In this document: positions 43,379-48,442 of the stretch, one piece after another
Layout: each line of letters opens with the position of its first letter
How positions within the stretch are numbered: the first letter of the stretch is position 1
Origin: Phialocephala subalpina
Lineage: Eukaryota > Ascomycota > Leotiomycetes > Helotiales > Mollisiaceae
DNA length: 48,442 bases
Reading direction: 5' to 3'
Assembly: GCA_900073065.1 (NCBI GenBank)
Contig: FJOG01000057.1
Location: 1 to 48,442 of the forward strand
The notes under the pieces: generated by a model
What the model was told of the DNA's origin: nothing
What the model saw: only the letters and a program-made list of their open reading frames with translations
The model's database searches: none
Position numbers and translations under genes: made by a program

Positions 43379-46300
43379 AATATATAATTTATTAAATATT
43401 ATCAAGTTTTTTAATTTAAAAGTATTAATATTTATATTTTTTTATAAAATTAAAATTAAATAAATTTATTAAATTAAAGAATTAAAATTTATTTTTATTT
43501 TTATAATATTAATTTAATTTTTAAATATTTGTAAATTCTCAAAAGAATATTAAATAATAATAATAATCTTTCGAATTTTTTTAAATAAAAAAATATAAAT
43601 TAAAAATTTAATAATTAATAAAATATTTATATTTAAAATATTTTCGAGTAATTTTTTATTCTTTTTATTTATTATATATAAAATTAAATATTATGGCGGG
43701 GCGATTTATTCTACTTCAAAAATCCCTAATTATAGTAGTAATTTCGGAGGTTTGTATTAATCACGTGCCCTTTAATACATAAAGAGCTTTCTATTCTCTA
43801 AGAAATAATAAGAACTTTTTGCCACTTTATTTTGCTGGTTTTACTACGTATAACGAATAATTATAAGAGCGAAGTCAAGTATTTGCTAAAGTCTACGAGT
43901 TTATTATAATTATATAAGATTAGGTAGTTTTCCTTTAAAAGAACTATTACCTTTTTATATTGGTAAGCGAAGCCGGGAATCTTAAAATAATACTATTTAG
44001 ACGTTACGAATTATAGCTTATAAGAATTATGTTTTGAGTATTACGATTACTATTAGAGAATTCAAATTATTGGAATTTAGAGGCTAAAAATCAATTAATA
44101 AAGAGTAAACTCCTTTGTTTATTAATTTATCGATTTGGAATTAAAAAAGTTAAATTACGAGATAACGAAATTGCGAAAGAATATTAATTCTTGGAATTTA
44201 TATATTAAATTATTTGATATAATCGGTATAATAGCGAATAAAAGAAAAAAGAGAGTTAATTTATAGCGATTAAATACGGAAATTAGTTCCCAAGTTGGTA
44301 TTATTTTTGTTAAGAATTAGAATACGAATATTAAAAACTTATTATAAAGATAAAAAAAAGTTTATATTTTAAGAAGCGAAATTATAGCGTTATTTTATAT
44401 TTTAGTTTTAATTCTTTTGGGAATCGCGATATAAAAAATACTCGGAATAATTTTAATATTAAATTTATAGTAATTTAAAAAATATTAATACTTATAAAGA
44501 AATATGAAATAAATTTAAATAGAAGTTTTTATGCAAAAAGAAAAAGTAGTAATATACTTTACTCGGATAATTAAGAAAATTAAACTTTAAATAAAATTTA
44601 AAACTCAAAACTTTTTTTTAATTATAAATACTATAAATAAGAATTATTCTCAGAAGAAACTTTTACTTAATAATACTTATTTAAAAAAACAAACTTCTCT
44701 CGGATTACTAAAATAATTATTAATTTATAAACTAATTTTTACAAGTTACTCTTAATATAATTTAGTATTAAACGATTATTTTTCTATTATAATATTAATT
44801 AATACTTTTTTAAATAATTCTTTAAATAACAAAAAAAATTCTTTCGAAATAAACTTATTTTAAAATATTATTCCCTTATATAACAACAAAAATAAATATT
44901 TTATAGCCTCGATTACATAGTATATCTTTGTTTTTAGTATATAATTACTTTTTTTTAAAATCTTTTAAGTACTTTACTTTAACGGAAAAAATATTACGGC
45001 TTTTTTAGAGTAATAAAATAATATTTATAAAAACTTTAAAATTTCCATTACTATAAAAAAAAACCAAATACCGCGATATATTTCCTTTTTTTACCGCGAT
45101 TAAATTCGTTTTATATCAAATTACTATATTAAACCCTACGATAAAAAAAAATTCTATATCGCTTTTAAAAAAGATTTCAAAGAATAAGATTAAAAGAATT
45201 TTAAAATTAGCTTAAGATTTTTACGCTAAATAATTATATAAGTTTTAAATAAATATTTATTAATTAAAATTTATATAAAGATATTTGATTAAGTATTTAA
45301 AGATTTAATCAAAAAGAAAGTAATAAACTCGAAATCGCGAAGTAATAAACTTATAAAAGGATTTTTTTTTTAGTATTAAAGATAAAATTCTTAAAGAAAT
45401 TAATTATAATTTAAAAGATTTCGCTACTTATAATTACGAGAGAATAAAGAGGAAAGCTTTTAATGCCTATATATATAAGGAAAAAGAAGACATTATATCG
45501 AAGCTATCAACTTAGAATATATAAAACTTAAAGAAAAATACTTAAATATTATAATTTAGCGAATAGTATTTAATCGACGTAATTATTTCTTTTTATTTAT
45601 TTTACTTAAACTATTTATCAATAATACTTAGTATATTATTTCGAAGAAATATAAAAAGGCGTTATTCACTTTTTAGTTTATTATTTTATAGTTATAAAAA
45701 TCCCGATTATCATTTTCTTTTAGATTCGAAAGTAATATAAAAAACTTTACCATAATTATAAATTTTTTTTTTTGTTTTCATTATTTTCTCGAGTATTAAG
45801 GACTCGATAAATAATAATACTACTATAATAACCCAAAAAATAAATAGATTTATAATTACTTTAAATTAGAACTAAAATTAAAATTAATTTTAATAATAAA
45901 GTTATTCTCGTAATTATAAATAAAAAGAGGGTTTTAATCGTAAATATAATAAATATAATAATTTCAAATAATATAATTATAAAAACTCTTATAATCTAAA
46001 ACTTAGTAATTCTTTATAAAATATACAACTTATAATTTAAAGGAATATAATAAAAGTTAACGCAATAATTACGTATAATATTTAATTTAAAGAATTTATA
46101 TACTTCGAATATTATAAATATAATAAGAATAGAGAAATCAATTTATTTTGCGATTACTTTTACGTGGATTATTATCTTTTTATAAATAATTTATAAAATC
46201 GAGATTATTATCACCGAGATAATAAAGGCTAATTATATTAAAGCAAATAATCGCCAAACAAACTCTCGAAGCTTTTTGTATTAAAACTTAATTAACGCTA

Positions 46301-48442
46301 ATACGATTAAATTATTAGAATAATAATTAAAAGACTATAAAATTATAATTTTAATAAATATACTAAAAATATATAACGCGTATAAAATTTTGCTTAATTA
46401 GCGGCATAAAAAAGAGTTAAACTTAACCCGCAAATCAATACTAATACCGCTTTAATAATAAGAAATAATACTTTTACTTTTAATATTACCGAGATCTTGT
46501 AATAATAGAATCAATTACTTCACACCGTTTAAAGAGATAATATTAATATTTTATTCTTTAATAGCAATATTATTAGTTTACTAGATAATTACTATAAGCC
46601 CCTAATTATTATAATATTAATAGTAAATACTATAAAAGTAAATAATAAAGCAAAAAGTAAAATAATAAGTATAATAATAAAAGAAATCTTTTAATAACGC
46701 GCGAAATAAGAAAAGAAACTCTTAAGAGTTAAAACTTAATACTAATTAATTTAAAAAACTTAAAAAAAAGATTTAAAGGATATAAATATCGATTTATTCG
46801 AAGATAAAATTATAAAGTAATAATAAGAGTAAAGCCTCGCTAATTAAATTTCCGCGTAAAAGTATAATATTATCTTTTAGAGTTTAAAAAAGAATAAAGA
46901 TAATCATGAATACTTTTAAAACTCTAAATTCAATTGCGATACTTTTTAACTAATAGCAAAAGAATAACGCTTATTATATATCTTTTATAAATGCGAGTAT
47001 TACGTTAATAAAGGAAATAATAAGAGCTATTAAACCTATATTCTAATTCTCTTAAATTTAAAATAATTTATAACGTTTAAGCGCTATAATAAACAAATTT
47101 GCTTTTATTCTCGGTATTTTTACTATTATCGAAATTAACCTTATTAATGCGGATTTTATTTTTCTAATTAAGAAAAAGTATATTATTATTACTCTTAAAT
47201 TGTATTTCGTGATTTTCGGATTATAAAATAATAATATAAAAATTAAAGTCTTAAATATAGGGGCAAAGTATTATATTACTTTAATTTTTATAGCTCGAGA
47301 TTACGATTATATTATTATAAACGTTAAAAATTTCCAATTATTTATAATTACCAAAGAAAACTTTAGATTTATTAATATAACTTTTATAAAAATAAAAATC
47401 AAATATAATATTAATTGTAATATTTTTTTTCTTTTAATAAATAATGCGAAAAAAATCTTTTTTAAATAACTATTTATAATTATGATAAAAATACAAATTA
47501 AATATAAAAACGATAATTCATAAAATAAAGTCTTTCGAAATCCTAAGTACTTCGATTCTATTTATATAATTATAATTATCTTTTTATTAAAGTAATCCGT
47601 GGGAAAAGTTAAATAAACTCGCTATATTAATATAAGCTCTCGAGTAAAAAAGGTATTTAATAAAAAGAAAAACTCGGAAAACTAAATGCTAATACTATTA
47701 AAGAATAGTATAATATTAAAACTTTTAATAAATTCTTGACTTTTAATAAATTTCCTTTTATTTATAATTTATTAATAAGAGATTCAAATTCTTTAATAAA
47801 TAAATCCGTAATAATATTTAAACTAAAAATAAATAAGATTAATATTATTAATATAAATAAAGATTTAATAAAAAAAAATTTAAGATTTTTTTTTTATATT
47901 TTTTATAAGATATTTTTTAAATTCGACGAGAAAAAAGCTAAGAAGATTTTTAGCGAAAGATATTTTTAATAAAAAAGTAATAAAATTCTTAAAAGTAATA
48001 ATAATACTTTTTTTAAATATAAACGTTTTAAATAAAAATTTAAATACCGAAAAAAATTAAAAATATCCTTATTTTATTAATTAATAATATAAACAAAAAA
48101 CATTTAAATATAAAAATAATAAAAATATTTAAATAAAAAAAATAATATAAACTTTAATCGATTTGAAATCAAAATTCTCTTTTATTAATATAAATACGAA
48201 TATTATTTATAAACCGAAATTTAATTAATTAATTTAACGAATAAAATTAGTAATATTTCTAAAAAACAAAAAAATTAATATAAATAATCAAAAATCAAAA
48301 AAACTTTTTAAAAGTAAACCAGAAAATATAAAGATTATTTATTACTATAATTTACTTTTATTTCTTAAAGTTCAAAATTTACTTTAAAACGATTAATATT
48401 TTTGTTTATTAAAAATTAATTATAAAAAAATAAGAGAATTTT
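43375..48442. repeat. AT-rich, RIP-like block D (probable retrotransposon remains)
   Basis: Over 5 kb to the window end. It is less extreme than block C and retains scattered GC words, so it may be a younger or less damaged element. The frames are closed apart from one 77-codon ORF at 47736-47969 of Ile/Lys/Asn, which is composition-driven. A possible zinc-knuckle remnant at 46110-46151 points to a retrotransposon gag region. No long terminal repeats could be recognised by eye. Confidence 0.7.
46110..46151 (+). mobile_element. Possible RIP-altered CCHC zinc knuckle of a gag protein
   Basis: The codons read YYKYNKNREINLFC. Replacing TAT by TGT at positions 1 and 4 gives C-x2-C, and the last Cys is at position 14, the exact spacing of C-x2-C-x4-H-x4-C. 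Asn-5 (AAT) and Arg-8 (AGA) would come from Gly codons by G to A. The His position is Glu, which a single transition does not explain, so the call is tentative. Confidence 0.35.

Noticed and set aside
47736..47969. 77-codon ORF rich in Ile, Lys, Asn and Phe
   Set aside because: The composition is what AT-rich DNA gives in any stop-free frame; no motif was recognised.

Overview
The window reads as nuclear DNA of a filamentous ascomycete (Pezizomycotina). Genes have short GT-AG introns (about 45-150 nt) with CTRAC-like branch sites. Fungal-type ribosomal genes, HET-domain genes and a fungal secondary-metabolite locus are present. Gene-rich, GC-balanced stretches alternate sharply with AT-rich blocks that look like old transposons degraded by repeat-induced point mutation (RIP). 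The two-compartment layout together with HET/NLR genes and DHN-melanin-type enzymes would fit Leotiomycetes, but that assignment is inference.

Layout. (1) 1-5 kb: a secreted fungal alginate-lyase-family protein, a frameshifted unknown gene, an unknown ORF and a possible 55-residue membrane microprotein. (2) 5-20 kb, conserved core: a GT17 glycosyltransferase, a coiled-coil protein, ribosomal protein genes eL30 and uL16 in tandem, an unknown fungal protein and an amino-acid permease of the AAAP family. An exact 250-bp tandem duplication lies between the coiled-coil gene and eL30. (3) 20.2-35 kb, a self/non-self recognition island cut up by three AT-rich blocks. It holds a five-exon HET-NB-ARC-TPR receptor on the minus strand (21343-24881), a truncated and frameshifted N-terminal module of another STAND-type gene (25987-26430), and a plus-strand gene joining a caspase-like protease, one TPR stretch and a complete HET protein in one reading frame (27322-30759). 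(4) 35-43.4 kb, a decayed secondary-metabolite cluster. It contains a flavin-dependent halogenase (broken), an MFS transporter (intact), a naphthol-reductase-type SDR (internal deletion), scytalone dehydratase (two stops), a DUF4267-like membrane protein (one stop), a SnoaL-like protein (intact) and an AvfA/NmrA-like oxidoreductase (frameshifted and cut off by AT-rich DNA). (5) 43.4-48.4 kb: an AT-rich relic, probably a retrotransposon.

How the parts fit. The region-3 genes resemble the fungal programmed-cell-death and allorecognition toolkit: HET is a death-inducing domain, NB-ARC/TPR a sensor-switch, and the caspase-like domain a protease effector. The protease-TPR-HET chimera is the best candidate for something new, because its HET half begins at what looks like its own start codon and leader. 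The cluster in region 4 would have acted on a chlorinated naphthol/polyketide-type product, but no polyketide synthase is visible and most enzymes are dead. At least two of the stops, TGG to TAG, are the change expected from RIP acting on CpA, which suggests leakage from the adjacent repeats.

Limits. All splice sites were assigned by eye and no similarity search was run. Family calls rest on recognised motifs and on remembered family patterns.
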